A DNA stretch of 64,000 bases, from the NCBI GenBank assembly GCA_051846895.1, contig JBPYCQ010000006.1:62001-126000 (forward strand). Direction: 5' to 3'. The notes under the pieces are model-generated. The model worked only from the letters and a program-made list of their open reading frames with translations. It did no database searches and was not told the origin of the DNA. Every line of letters starts with the position of its first letter. Positions within the stretch are counted from its first letter, which is position 1. Of the stretch, positions 34,988-43,051 are shown piece after piece. A program made the position numbers and the translations under genes. The DNA comes from CALKAL01 sp051846895. GTDB lineage: Bacteria > Bacillota > Bacilli > Bacillales > Alkalibacillaceae.

Positions 34988-35022
34988 CAAAAATAATTCA
35001 AATAAAAATCAAAAATAATTCA
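34988..35022. repeat. Direct repeat upstream of the HTH gene, possible operator
   Basis: CAAAAATAATTCA occurs at 34988-35000 and 35010-35022, exactly 22 bp apart, in the AT-rich gap between the leftward HTH gene and the rightward FtsK-like gene. A 22-bp offset places both on the same DNA face, as expected for a regulator-binding pair. The rest of the gap (35023-35188) shows nothing recognisable. Confidence 0.5.
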
Positions 35023-35188
35023 TAGGACAGACTACCCCCTCATAAGCTTTACTATACCAACTATAATTCATCTTAGGAAAAGTAATCGGAATTGTAGACT
35101 ATACGTAATATAAAGCTTCATAGCAGACGGAATACATTCCTTTATTAAGGGACTATCTTTACAGATATTAAGAAAAGGGGGTGGCGAT

Positions 35189-36451
35189 TTGCTTTTTGAA
35201 ATCATATCGACAGCAAGCTTAGCAGCAATTTCTTTTTCATCTTATTTTTTTGAAAACAAAAATTCAGCCAACGATCATGAGAAAATAATCAAAATTGCAG
35301 ATGCGGCAGGATTGAAAAAAGAACAGTCAATTCGGATTCGAACTCGACGAAAGGGGGATAACTACACCGAGTACGTGTACCAAATGCCATTGGGATTATC
35401 TTATAAACAATTCGAAGATAACAAGCAAATATTCATTGATGGCCTTAATAACAAAAGCAAGGTTGAAATTGACTGGAAACAATTTAAAGAAATTAATTGG
35501 GATAAAAACGTCATTAAACAAGTGCAAAAAATACTTAACAAACGGAAGAAATTAGATAAACATTTAGAGATTGAATATGACGGAATGTTGAAGTTCAGAG
35601 TGTACGAAGAAGGACTTAAAAAATTATATCCATTTAGTGATGAATTACTTCAAAAAGATTGGGTCGTACCAATTGGCTACACTTACAAGGATTTAATCAC
35701 TCATGATTTTGAGAGTAGGCCACACATGATTGTGGCAGGCGCAACAGGCTTTGGTAAATCAGAGTTTTTGAAACTAATACTTGCATGTCTAATTGAGCAA
35801 AAACCAGAACATTTAAGGCTACATTTAATTGACTTAAAAGGTGGTAACGAATTAGGGCCCTTTAAAGACATGAAACAGTGTATTAATTTTGCTCGAGAAC
35901 CTAAAGGCGCAAAGCGAATTTTAGAAGATATTCAAAACGATATGAACAATAAACTGGATTTGTTATTTGATCAAGGTTTAAAAGACGTTAAAAGAGCAGG
36001 GCAAAAAGAACGCGACTTTATCATCATTGATGAAGCTGCAGACCTTGATGAAGATAGTAGAGATATTGTCGTTGATATTGCTAGGCGAGGTAGATCAGCT
36101 GGGTACCGTTTAATTTATGCTACTCAATATCCAACAAATGAAACGTTACCTAGCCAAGTTCGTGCAAACATTGGAGCGAGAGTCTGTTTTAGGTTAGAGA
36201 CTGCAATTCAATCAAGAGCAGTATTAGATGAAGTTGGAGCTGAAGAACTTCCGGAGATTGAAGGTAGGGCGATTTTTAGACGTGTTAAGAATCATATTGT
36301 GCAAACACCTTATATTGAAGAAGAACAAATTAATAGAATCATAAAACCACACATCAATGTGAGAGCGAAAAAGGAGGGATTAAGTGCATCCAGCCAAAGC
36401 GAAAAGTCTACAAAGACAAGAGGCGATTCTATTGTCTTTAAAGAAGCTTGA
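35189..36451 (+). CDS. FtsK/SpoIIIE-like DNA-translocase domain protein
   Basis: The 420-residue protein has an N-terminal hydrophobic segment and an FtsK/HerA-type ATPase with Walker A VAGATGFGKSEFLK and Walker B DFIIIDEAADL, then the conserved GRSAGYRLIYATQYP. It lacks the four-helix channel and gamma domain of FtsK. Similar genes accompany replication-relaxation genes in Bacillus phages and plasmids and may move plasmid-like phage DNA. TTG start after AAGGGGGTGG. It overlaps the next gene by 68 nt. Confidence 0.85.
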   Translation: MLFEIISTASLAAISFSSYFFENKNSANDHEKIIKIADAAGLKKEQSIRIRTRRKGDNYTEYVYQMPLGLSYKQFEDNKQIFIDGLNNKSKVEIDWKQFKEINWDKNVIKQVQKILNKRKKLDKHLEIEYDGMLKFRVYEEGLKKLYPFSDELLQKDWVVPIGYTYKDLITHDFESRPHMIVAGATGFGKSEFLKLILACLIEQKPEHLRLHLIDLKGGNELGPFKDMKQCINFAREPKGAKRILEDIQNDMNNKLDLLFDQGLKDVKRAGQKERDFIIIDEAADLDEDSRDIVVDIARRGRSAGYRLIYATQYPTNETLPSQVRANIGARVCFRLETAIQSRAVLDEVGAEELPEIEGRAIFRRVKNHIVQTPYIEEEQINRIIKPHINVRAKKEGLSASSQSEKSTKTRGDSIVFKEA

Positions 36452-36989
36452 TTATTTGACTCGTAAACAAATACAAAAGTTACACGATTTAAAGGGCGAT
36501 CGGAATGCAAGAAGAGTATTACAACAAATGAACCCGTATTTAAGCCACTTTTATGATGGTCAGAAAATCTATTATCTAAGTAAGGAAGGACGAGAAAAGG
36601 TAAATTGTAAGATTGCTAGGAGCAAAATTACAACAGCACAACACTACTTAATGCGCAATGATTTATACATTCATCTTGGCCAGCCAGCAACCTGGAGGAA
36701 TGAAATCAAAATGATTAGTCATGAAGGTAAGAAGGATGAAATTGTCATTGTAGCAGATGCGCACTTTACTAGAAACGGCAGACATCACATTATCGAAATA
36801 GATAATATGCAGAAAATGAAAAAGAACAAAATCAAGATTGATAAATATAGAAGATTAATCCAACGCAACTCATTTAAAGAAATGCCTAAATTAATTTGGG
36901 TAACAACAACTGAATATAGGCGTAAAGCATTGTTAGATTTAAGCGAAGGGTTAGATGTGGATGTTTATTTACCTGATGATTTTAACTAA
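36384..36989 (+). CDS. Replication-relaxation family protein
   Basis: The 201-residue protein has an N-terminal winged helix (LSLKKLDYLTRKQIQKLH, then GDRNARRVLQQM) and the Replic_Relax pattern ending DADVYLPDDF-like (here LDVDVYLPDDF). Family members occur on plasmids and phages near FtsK-like genes and are thought to act in replication or DNA relaxation. GTG start inside the FtsK-like gene. Confidence 0.82.
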   Translation: MHPAKAKSLQRQEAILLSLKKLDYLTRKQIQKLHDLKGDRNARRVLQQMNPYLSHFYDGQKIYYLSKEGREKVNCKIARSKITTAQHYLMRNDLYIHLGQPATWRNEIKMISHEGKKDEIVIVADAHFTRNGRHHIIEIDNMQKMKKNKIKIDKYRRLIQRNSFKEMPKLIWVTTTEYRRKALLDLSEGLDVDVYLPDDFN

Positions 36990-37005
36990 AAAAGGAGTGT
37001 TTTAA

Positions 37006-37200
37006 GTGAAGAATGTAAACCTAAAGATTACGGAAAGTGAAAAGGAATCGTTAATTCGAGTGGTGACCGAATCAATTAAAACTTTAAAATCTTATGGATC
37101 CGTAGACGAATTTACACATCTAGCAAACTTACTATATGTATATAAAAAGTTAACGGGTGTGAACTATGAGGAGGGGCAGGATGAGAACAAAAACGTATGA
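37006..37200 (+). CDS. Small protein of the FtsK-like operon, unknown function
   Basis: The 64-residue helical protein (ITESEKESLIRVVTESIKTL...) has no recognised domain. AAAGGAGTG precedes the GTG start. It overlaps the next gene by about 20 nt. Confidence 0.6.
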   Translation: MKNVNLKITESEKESLIRVVTESIKTLKSYGSVDEFTHLANLLYVYKKLTGVNYEEGQDENKNV

Positions 37201-37543
37201 TTTTAAGGCGTTTATGAAAGGCGAGCATCTTAATCATGTAAAACCGCCCACAGCTTCTTTAGTTCCATTAGCAGCTGCGCCTTTTGTTCCGATTTCGGTA
37301 AGTGCTCAAGAAAATATACAATCAAAGATGGTAAAAGCATTTGACCCATTAATTGACCTCATTCAAGGGATGGCGTACCCAGTGGCAATGGTGGTTACCC
37401 TTGGTGGCGCATTATTTGTGATGATAGGTAATAGTGAAAGAGGATTTAGCATGATGCAGAAAGCAGGATTAGGTTATGTGATTGTAATGATTGCTCCTAT
37501 GATACTCAATGTGTTAGTAGATGCTATGGAAGGAGTGGTCTAA
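37181..37543 (+). CDS. Small membrane protein with TrbC/VirB2-like layout
   Basis: About 120 residues: a basic N-terminus, a hydrophobic stretch ending in a possible signal-peptidase site (SVSAQ/E), then two transmembrane segments (YPVAMVVTLGGALFVMIG and GYVIVMIAPMILNVLV). That is the layout of VirB2/TrbC-type conjugative subunits, but sequence identity is not evident. ATG 37181 has GAGGAGGGG upstream; ATG 37166 lacks a site. Confidence 0.6.
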   Translation: MRTKTYDFKAFMKGEHLNHVKPPTASLVPLAAAPFVPISVSAQENIQSKMVKAFDPLIDLIQGMAYPVAMVVTLGGALFVMIGNSERGFSMMQKAGLGYVIVMIAPMILNVLVDAMEGVV

Positions 37544-37789
37544 TTGGATCCTTACAAAACAGTCACAGACAAATTGAATGATGTTGCTTTAATGCCATTC
37601 GAATGGGTGAGTGATAAGGTTAAAGATGCAATTGTGAATTTTACTGCAGACTTTATTACAATCACCCCTCTATTGATTGGCGTATCAATCGGAGTCTATG
37701 CATTGATTAATATGTTTAGTAGTCGATTAGCTAGTTTAGCTGTAAAGGGCGTGTTTGTATACGGAGCACTATTAGTTATTGTTTTGTAG
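37544..37789 (+). CDS. Small membrane protein, unknown function
   Basis: The 81-residue protein has an amphipathic N-terminal half and two transmembrane segments in the C-terminal half (ITITPLLIGVSIGVYALI and VFVYGALLVIVL). TTG start immediately after the previous stop, with GGAGTGG upstream. It is probably a partner of the preceding membrane protein. Confidence 0.6.
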   Translation: MDPYKTVTDKLNDVALMPFEWVSDKVKDAIVNFTADFITITPLLIGVSIGVYALINMFSSRLASLAVKGVFVYGALLVIVL

Positions 37790-37830
37790 TACTCGTAATT
37801 GTATAATGTTACCAAAAGGGGGACGAGGGA

Positions 37831-38370
37831 ATGAAGCGATTATTGGTATTAATCGTAATAGTGCTTTTAGTGGGTTGTGCTGGTGATGACAGGGAAAACA
37901 AATACGATGAAGAAGAAAATGAAACCATCATGGATCCCGAAAAAGATAAGTTTATTGCGAGTAGTCCTATGTGGGAGTATTCACTTGATGTAGATATCAC
38001 TCATAATTTTGAAGGTTTAGATATACATTTTCAAGAAATTAGGTTAGCGTCTGAAGGAAATTATTTAGCATTTAAAGTCTTCTTCAAAAATTTATCACAT
38101 AATAAGTTCACCGTTTATCCTGGCCAAATGGAAATTAAATTAGACAACGGAGAAGAGATTTCATTTCGTGACATGGTCGCTGAATTTGAGGTAGGTAATC
38201 ATGAAATAACCGAAAAAGCGGAAACGTTTGAAGGTTTTTATGTATTCGAAACAATGACTCCAGTATTAGATATAAATAAAATTAATGTCAAGTGGACTAA
38301 CTATAAAATGGATCATAATGATGAGGTCGATGATTATTTTAGATTTGAAAGTAACTTGACTATTAATTAA
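37831..38370 (+). CDS. Prophage lipoprotein next to attR
   Basis: The N-terminus is a lipoprotein signal (MKRLLVLIVIVLLVGC, lipobox Cys16) followed by an acidic linker and a beta-rich domain (about 55-175) like DUF4352/immunoglobulin-like extracellular domains. It should be anchored on the outer face of the membrane. It is the last gene before the attachment site, has its own gap upstream and a terminator after it, so it looks like a lysogenic conversion gene. Some phage lipoproteins block superinfection; that role here is only a guess. Confidence 0.75.
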   Translation: MKRLLVLIVIVLLVGCAGDDRENKYDEEENETIMDPEKDKFIASSPMWEYSLDVDITHNFEGLDIHFQEIRLASEGNYLAFKVFFKNLSHNKFTVYPGQMEIKLDNGEEISFRDMVAEFEVGNHEITEKAETFEGFYVFETMTPVLDINKINVKWTNYKMDHNDEVDDYFRFESNLTIN

Positions 38371-38373
38371 ATT

Positions 38374-38400
38374 AAGAAGGGTAGCATTTACCCTTCTTTA
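38374..38400 (+). terminator. Terminator after the lipoprotein gene
   Basis: AAGAAGGGTA and TACCCTTCTT form a perfect 10-bp stem with a 5-nt loop, then TTAT. It insulates the prophage from comFA. Confidence 0.75.
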
Positions 38401-38409
38401 TAGTAAAAA

Positions 38410-38450
38410 ATGTTCTCGGTAGTCACATACAGCCGTCTGTGGCGCTGGGA
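38410..38450. other. attR: prophage-comFA junction
   Basis: Continuous comFA coding sequence begins with AVCGAGKTEML (codons from 38,432). Upstream in the same frame is a stop at 38420-38422 and no ComFA-like residues, so the crossover lies between about 38,420 and 38,450. The opposite junction would be beyond the left edge, past the recombinase gene. The exact 2-bp crossover core cannot be fixed without attL. Confidence 0.7.
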
Positions 38451-39373
38451 AGACAGAGATGCTTTATGAAGGGGTGGCCCATGCGATTGAACGTGGGAAG
38501 AGAGTATGTATCGCGACACCGAGAACAGATGTCGTTCGTGAATTAGCACCGAGATTTAGACGAGATTTTCCACGGATTGCATCATGTGCATTATACGCCG
38601 ACTCAACTGAACAAGACCGGCATGCAAACTTAGTCATCACGACGACACATCAATTATTACGCTATAAAGACGCATTTGATGTGACAATCGTCGATGAAGT
38701 TGATGCTTTTCCGTATCACAACGACTATACGTTAGAAAAAGCGGTGAAACGAGCAACGAAAAAAGAAAGTACAACGATTTTCCTAACAGCAACCCCACGG
38801 CCAAAAATGAAACTTCAAACAGCTTTGAACTTAATCCCAACTGTCTCCATCCCACTCCGATTCCACGGCCAACCACTTCCTGTTCCAAATTTCAAATACG
38901 TTCCGAAGTTAAATAAACAGTTAAATGAACAAACCATCCCAGAGAAAATTTTAAAATGGTTTGAAAGCCGTAATAGACGCTATCTTATTTTTGTTCCAAC
39001 GATTGAATTAGCTGAACAAATGGCAAAACAACTCGATCACACACCATACGTTCATGCGGAAAGTGAAGATCGGAAAGAATTAATCCAACAATTTAGAGAC
39101 CGTAAACTAAATAGACTAATCACGACAACGATCCTCGAGCGCGGTGTTACCTTTCCATCGATAGATGTCGCTGTTATTCAAGCCGACCATCAAGTGTTTG
39201 ATGAAGCGGCCCTCATTCAAATTGCTGGACGAGCCGGAAGAAGCGCGAAAGACCCGAATGGTGACGTTACTTTTTTCTATGAAACAAAAACCCGCGCGTT
39301 GGTCAGTGCGAGAAATTACTCGATTAAGAAAAACAAAGAGGCTGAGCAGTTGAATGTCTTAAAGGGAGAGTAG
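38432..39373 (+). pseudogene. comFA: comFA, C-terminal part, split by the prophage
   Basis: The fragment keeps the Walker A (AVCGAGKTEM), IATPRTDVV, STTHQ-like TTTHQLLRY, DEVDAFP, FLTATPRP and the C-terminal motifs TTTILERGVTFPS and QIAGRAGRS of ComFA, the helicase-like ATPase for uptake of transforming DNA. The N-terminal zinc-finger region and the first helicase segment lie left of the prophage. The first ATG is at 38459 without a good ribosome site, so the fragment is probably not made. Precise excision would restore the gene. Confidence 0.92.
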
Positions 39374-39379
39374 AACAAA

Positions 39380-40066
39380 ATGCACTGTTACATTTGCTTT
39401 GAATCAATCCACAAATCAATAACATGGGGAAATTTCCTATCACCTACTATTCAAACGATTTGTTCAACATGTGAAGAAAAATTTGAAAAGCTAACTTCAA
39501 AGAAATACTTATGTGAAAAATGTATGAAACCACTCGAAGAAAGACAAGCCTTTTGTGGCGATTGCCTCGCTTGGGAGGAAAGGCTCACCATAGATCCGCT
39601 AAAGAAAAACGTTTCCATTTTTACTTATAACGACTATATGAAAGATGTGATGGCAAAATTTAAATATCGCGGGGATTATGAAATCATTCTAGCTTTTGAA
39701 AAACAGGTCCAAATAACCTTCAAAACCATGTTTTCAAAACAAAAGCTAACCATCATCCCGATTCCGCTATCCCCCGAACGGTATAAAGAACGTCGATTCA
39801 ACCAAGCAGAAGCAATCGCAGCTCTATTAAACAAGCCAATCATAAACGCGCTCACTCGAATCCACTCAGAAAAACAAGCGAAAAAGACGAAAGCTGAACG
39901 AGTTTTTTCAGAAAACCCTTTCCAAATCGCAACGGATAAACCAATCAAAAAAGCCCTCATCATTGATGACCTTTACACGACAGGAACGACACTAAGACAA
40001 GCCGCACAAAGACTAGAAAAGTTCGGTGTCAAAGAAATTTACTCATTTACATTAATTCGCAGCTAA
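39380..40066 (+). CDS. comFC: ComFC, phosphoribosyltransferase-like competence protein
   Basis: The 228-residue protein has N-terminal zinc-binding Cys pairs (CYIC, CSTC, CEKC and CGDC) and a C-terminal PRTase fold with ALIIDDLYTTGTTL, the PRPP-binding loop. ComFC is needed for late steps of transformation with ComFA. AAAGGGAG lies before the ATG, 6 nt after comFA. The prophage may also reduce its expression by separating it from the comFA promoter. Confidence 0.9.
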   Translation: MHCYICFESIHKSITWGNFLSPTIQTICSTCEEKFEKLTSKKYLCEKCMKPLEERQAFCGDCLAWEERLTIDPLKKNVSIFTYNDYMKDVMAKFKYRGDYEIILAFEKQVQITFKTMFSKQKLTIIPIPLSPERYKERRFNQAEAIAALLNKPIINALTRIHSEKQAKKTKAERVFSENPFQIATDKPIKKALIIDDLYTTGTTLRQAAQRLEKFGVKEIYSFTLIRS

Positions 40067-40073
40067 ACAGTCT

Positions 40074-40102
40074 TTGTATTTCGACAAATCTACCGATATA
40101 AT
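40074..40102 (+). promoter_or_regulatory. SigA-type promoter before yvyF
   Basis: TATAAT (40097-40102) is a perfect -10 box, with TTGTAT 17 nt upstream as a weak -35. The rest of the 190-nt gap before yvyF shows nothing else clear. Confidence 0.5.
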
Positions 40103-40258
40103 AAAATGAGAATACAATCTGTGGGAAAGCTCAGAAAAAAATAAAGGTGCCACATCAATGAAATGAACATAACTCAATAGGCCGCAACACCACGAACATG
40201 ATACAATCGCCACGGATTGCTCCAGAGAAATAGTGAGAAAAAGGAAGAGGGGTTATCG

Positions 40259-40675
40259 ATGGGTGAGTTAGCGAATTGTCCGAACTGTGGGAAACTATTC
40301 GTGAAAGGTGTGCAATCTGTATGCCGGGAATGTTATTTAGAGGAAGAGGAAAAATACGCCATCGTGTATGAGTTCCTCCGTCAAAAGGAAAATAGACAAG
40401 CTACGGTTTTGGAAGTCTCTGAAGCGACAGGCGTGGAAGAAGCACTTATTATGAAGTTTGTGAAACAACGTCGCTTGTTGCAGGCAAATTTTCCTAATTT
40501 AACTTATCCGTGTGATCGTTGTGGAAAGCCTATTCGCGAAGGTAAGATGTGCAAAAGTTGTGTAGAGGATATTCGTGAAGGGTTGACGGCTGAAGCGAGA
40601 CGTGTATTGACTGAGGAACGGGAAAAAGAAGGGGCTTATTTTAATATTAATAAGGAAAATAAGTGGAGAAACTAA
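40259..40675 (+). CDS. yvyF: YvyF, flagellar operon zinc-finger protein
   Basis: The 138-residue protein carries zinc pairs CPNC and CREC at the N-terminus and CDRC and CKSC near the C-terminus, with a helix-turn-helix-like middle (TVLEVSEATGVEEALIMKFVKQ). It matches the YvyF (TIGR03826) family found upstream of flgM. ATG 40259 is chosen with AAGAGGGG upstream. It is thought to regulate late flagellar genes. Confidence 0.88.
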   Translation: MGELANCPNCGKLFVKGVQSVCRECYLEEEEKYAIVYEFLRQKENRQATVLEVSEATGVEEALIMKFVKQRRLLQANFPNLTYPCDRCGKPIREGKMCKSCVEDIREGLTAEARRVLTEEREKEGAYFNINKENKWRN

Positions 40676-40700
40676 ACTTTTTGTGAGGCTGAACCGATAT
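40673..40700 (+). promoter_or_regulatory. SigD-type promoter before flgM
   Basis: TAAA (40673-40676), a 16-nt spacer and ACCGATAT (40693-40700) fit the SigD consensus TAAA-N15-GCCGATAT. A SigD promoter before flgM gives feedback, since FlgM inhibits SigD. Confidence 0.75.
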
Positions 40701-40741
40701 AGTAAGTATAAAATAGGTTCGGTTAAATGAGGTGTGAAAAA

Positions 40742-41011
40742 GTGAAAATTAATCCTACGAATGGTACGAATTTGAATCCGTATGTGAAGAATTTAAATAA
40801 ACAGGCGTCAGTCAAGAATAGTCATCAGAAAAGTGATCAACTAGAGATTTCTAGTAAGGCGAAGGAGCTTCAGAAGGGTAATCCGATTGCTGAAGCGAGA
40901 GCGCAGAAGGTGTCTGAGTTAAAAGAGCAAGTACAAAATGGTGAATATGAAATTGATGCTAAGAAAACAGCTGAGAAGATGATTGATTTTTGGACGAATC
41001 GACGTCTATAA
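40742..41011 (+). CDS. flgM: Anti-sigma factor FlgM
   Basis: The 89-residue protein has the FlgM pattern: MKINPTNGTNLNPY start, then DQLEISSKAKELQ and VSELKEQVQNGEYEIDAKKTAEKM in the SigD-binding helical end. It holds SigD inactive until the hook is complete. GTG 40742 has GAGGTG 7 nt upstream; ATG 40727 lies before that site. Confidence 0.92.
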   Translation: MKINPTNGTNLNPYVKNLNKQASVKNSHQKSDQLEISSKAKELQKGNPIAEARAQKVSELKEQVQNGEYEIDAKKTAEKMIDFWTNRRL

Positions 41012-41025
41012 GAGGGGGCATTCCT

Positions 41026-41520
41026 TTGTCTGTCAAGCAAATTATCGAACATCTTGAGAAAATATATCAGCTTCAGAAAAGTTTGTTATCTATCTCTAAA
41101 GAGAAAACGGAGCTGATTAAGGCGAATAAAATTGAGCAGTTTAACGAGCTGTTGATGACTGAAAGGAAGCATGTGCAGGCGATTGATCAGTTGGAGAAGA
41201 AGCGGATCGATGCGACAAATGACTGGTTTGATCGTGTAGCCCCAGATGCTGAGCGGACGATTAGTGGGCTGATAGAGCATGTGACAGATGAGGCTGATCG
41301 GAAGCAGTTGGAAAAGCTATATGAAGAGATGATTTATGTTTTGGCTGATTTAAAGCAACAGGAAAAATTAAATCTTGATTTGACGCAGCAGTCGTTACAG
41401 TTTATCGAGTTGTCATTAGATATGTTTCAGCCGAATTCTACTAAAAATATGAATTACAATCAGCCGAATAGTAAGCAAGGTAAGAAGAGTAGTACATCGG
41501 TGTTTGATTCAAAAGCATAG
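41026..41520 (+). CDS. flgN: FlgN, hook-filament junction chaperone
   Basis: The 164-residue, mainly helical protein fits FlgN (LEKIYQLQKSLLSISKEKTELIK, LLMTERKHVQAIDQLEKKR). It chaperones FlgK and FlgL, encoded next. TTG 41026 has AGAGGGGG 7 nt upstream. Confidence 0.88.
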   Translation: MSVKQIIEHLEKIYQLQKSLLSISKEKTELIKANKIEQFNELLMTERKHVQAIDQLEKKRIDATNDWFDRVAPDAERTISGLIEHVTDEADRKQLEKLYEEMIYVLADLKQQEKLNLDLTQQSLQFIELSLDMFQPNSTKNMNYNQPNSKQGKKSSTSVFDSKA

Positions 41521-41548
41521 CTGAAGCTTTTTTGAGAGGAGAATTGAG

Positions 41549-43042
41549 ATGACTTCTACATTCCACGGGTTAGAAGTGGCAAGACGCGCATTATTTACAC
41601 AACAATCCGCCCTTTATACGACAGGGCATAATATAGCGAATGCGAATACGGAAGGGTATAGCCGTCAGCGTGTGAACTTTGAGCAGACGAGCGCTTATCC
41701 GGCACCGGGGCGTAATAGACCGGAAATTCCAGGACAGCTTGGAACAGGGGTTAAAGCAGGCCAAATTGAACGGATTCGCGATACGTTTTTAGATTATCAA
41801 TATCGAATTGAAAATAATAAGGCCGGTTATTGGGGTGCACGCGCTGATGCGTTAGGCCGTATGGAAGACATCATGAACGACCCGAGTGAAGCGGGGTTTG
41901 GGAAAGTGATGGACCAGTTTTGGGAGTCGATTCAAGTTTTAGCGACACATCCTGAAGATGAAGGTGCTAGAAAAGTCGTTCTTCAGCGTGCGACAGCTGT
42001 TACTGATACGTTTAACTACTTACATAAAACATTAACAGGTGTTCAAGGTGAAATCCGAAATCAATTAGATAAAGATGGGCTAAAAGTGAATAGCTTGCTT
42101 AGCCAAATTCAAGAGTTGAATGATCAAATTGGACGTATTGAGCCGAATGGATATTTACCGAATGATTTATACGATAAACGTGATGTGTTAATTGATGAAT
42201 TGAGTCAATATGTGGATATTACCGTCGATTATGAGCCGAGCGGTGGCCGAGCATTGGACACGGCGATGGGGAAAGCGGTTATTATTTTGAATGGTGCGAA
42301 TGGTGAGCCGCACAGCGACGATATTAAGCTAATTGATGAGAATAATGATGTTAAGGGTATTCAAGTGACATTTGATAATACAAATGGGACGATTAATCAA
42401 GTTCTTATAGGGGCATTAGACAAAGATGGCAAGGTAGCGAGTGCTGATCATACTATTGCACCTGGTAATTTTCCTTCGCAGGGAGCTTTAAAAGGATTAA
42501 TTGAGTCGCATGATGATATTTATGCGACGAAGATTACGGAATTGGATGATTTGGCGGAAGCGTTTATCGATGAGTTTAATAGAGTACATGGATTAGGAAC
42601 GGATTTAGATGGAAATGCAGGTCAAGACTTCTTTGGCGGAACAGGCGCAGCATCTATCTCAGTTATAATTAATAACGCAAGAGAAATCGCTGCCTCAGCC
42701 GATGGATATCCTGGAGACGGGAGCCACGCGTTAGAGCTTGCTAAAGTCCGAAATACCGGATTAGTTGGTGCTACGAATACGAGCATCCAAAAATTTTATG
42801 AAGGTATGATTGGAGAAATCGGCGTTATGGCACAGGAAGCGAATCGCATGGTCGGAAATAGTGAAATCCTTCGTCAATCTGTAGAAGCTAACCGCCAATC
42901 GGTAAGCGGTGTTTCTTTAGACGAAGAAATGACGAACATGATTAAATTTCAGCACGCCTATAACGCAGCCGCTCGAAATATGACCGTTGTCGATGAAATG
43001 CTTGACCGAATCATTAACCAAATGGGAATCGTTGGAAGGTAG
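41549..43042 (+). CDS. flgK: FlgK, hook-associated protein 1
   Basis: The 497-residue protein has the conserved N-terminus (FHGLEVARRALFTQQSALYT, then NIANANTEGYSRQRVNFEQT) and C-terminus (SLDEEMTNMIKFQHAYNAAARNM; only parts of each are diagnostic). It joins hook and filament. AGAGGAG precedes the ATG. Confidence 0.97.
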   Translation: MTSTFHGLEVARRALFTQQSALYTTGHNIANANTEGYSRQRVNFEQTSAYPAPGRNRPEIPGQLGTGVKAGQIERIRDTFLDYQYRIENNKAGYWGARADALGRMEDIMNDPSEAGFGKVMDQFWESIQVLATHPEDEGARKVVLQRATAVTDTFNYLHKTLTGVQGEIRNQLDKDGLKVNSLLSQIQELNDQIGRIEPNGYLPNDLYDKRDVLIDELSQYVDITVDYEPSGGRALDTAMGKAVIILNGANGEPHSDDIKLIDENNDVKGIQVTFDNTNGTINQVLIGALDKDGKVASADHTIAPGNFPSQGALKGLIESHDDIYATKITELDDLAEAFIDEFNRVHGLGTDLDGNAGQDFFGGTGAASISVIINNAREIAASADGYPGDGSHALELAKVRNTGLVGATNTSIQKFYEGMIGEIGVMAQEANRMVGNSEILRQSVEANRQSVSGVSLDEEMTNMIKFQHAYNAAARNMTVVDEMLDRIINQMGIVGR

Positions 43043-43051
43043 GTGTAAACG

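Larger units (their letters stand above)
1..38430. mobile_element. Prophage (siphophage type) inserted in comFA; left end outside the window
   Basis: A continuous set of phage modules runs from a serine recombinase at the left edge to the point where comFA coding sequence resumes near 38,430. Lysogeny, replication, packaging, head, tail and lysis genes are all present and open, so the element looks complete apart from the recombinase body and attL beyond the left edge. HK97-type capsid, phi13-type tail protein, a tape measure of about 1,090 residues and a cos-like segment indicate a long non-contractile tail. No inactivated core gene was seen, so it could be inducible; that is inference. Confidence 0.95.

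Noticed and set aside
38459..39373. Intact comFA starting at ATG 38459
   Set aside because: The Walker A motif lies just upstream of this ATG in the same frame, and the family needs about 130 more N-terminal residues, so this is a fragment.
40093..40100. CCGATAT before yvyF as a SigD promoter
   Set aside because: No TAAA is found 15-16 nt upstream. The same bases fit a SigA -10 box better.
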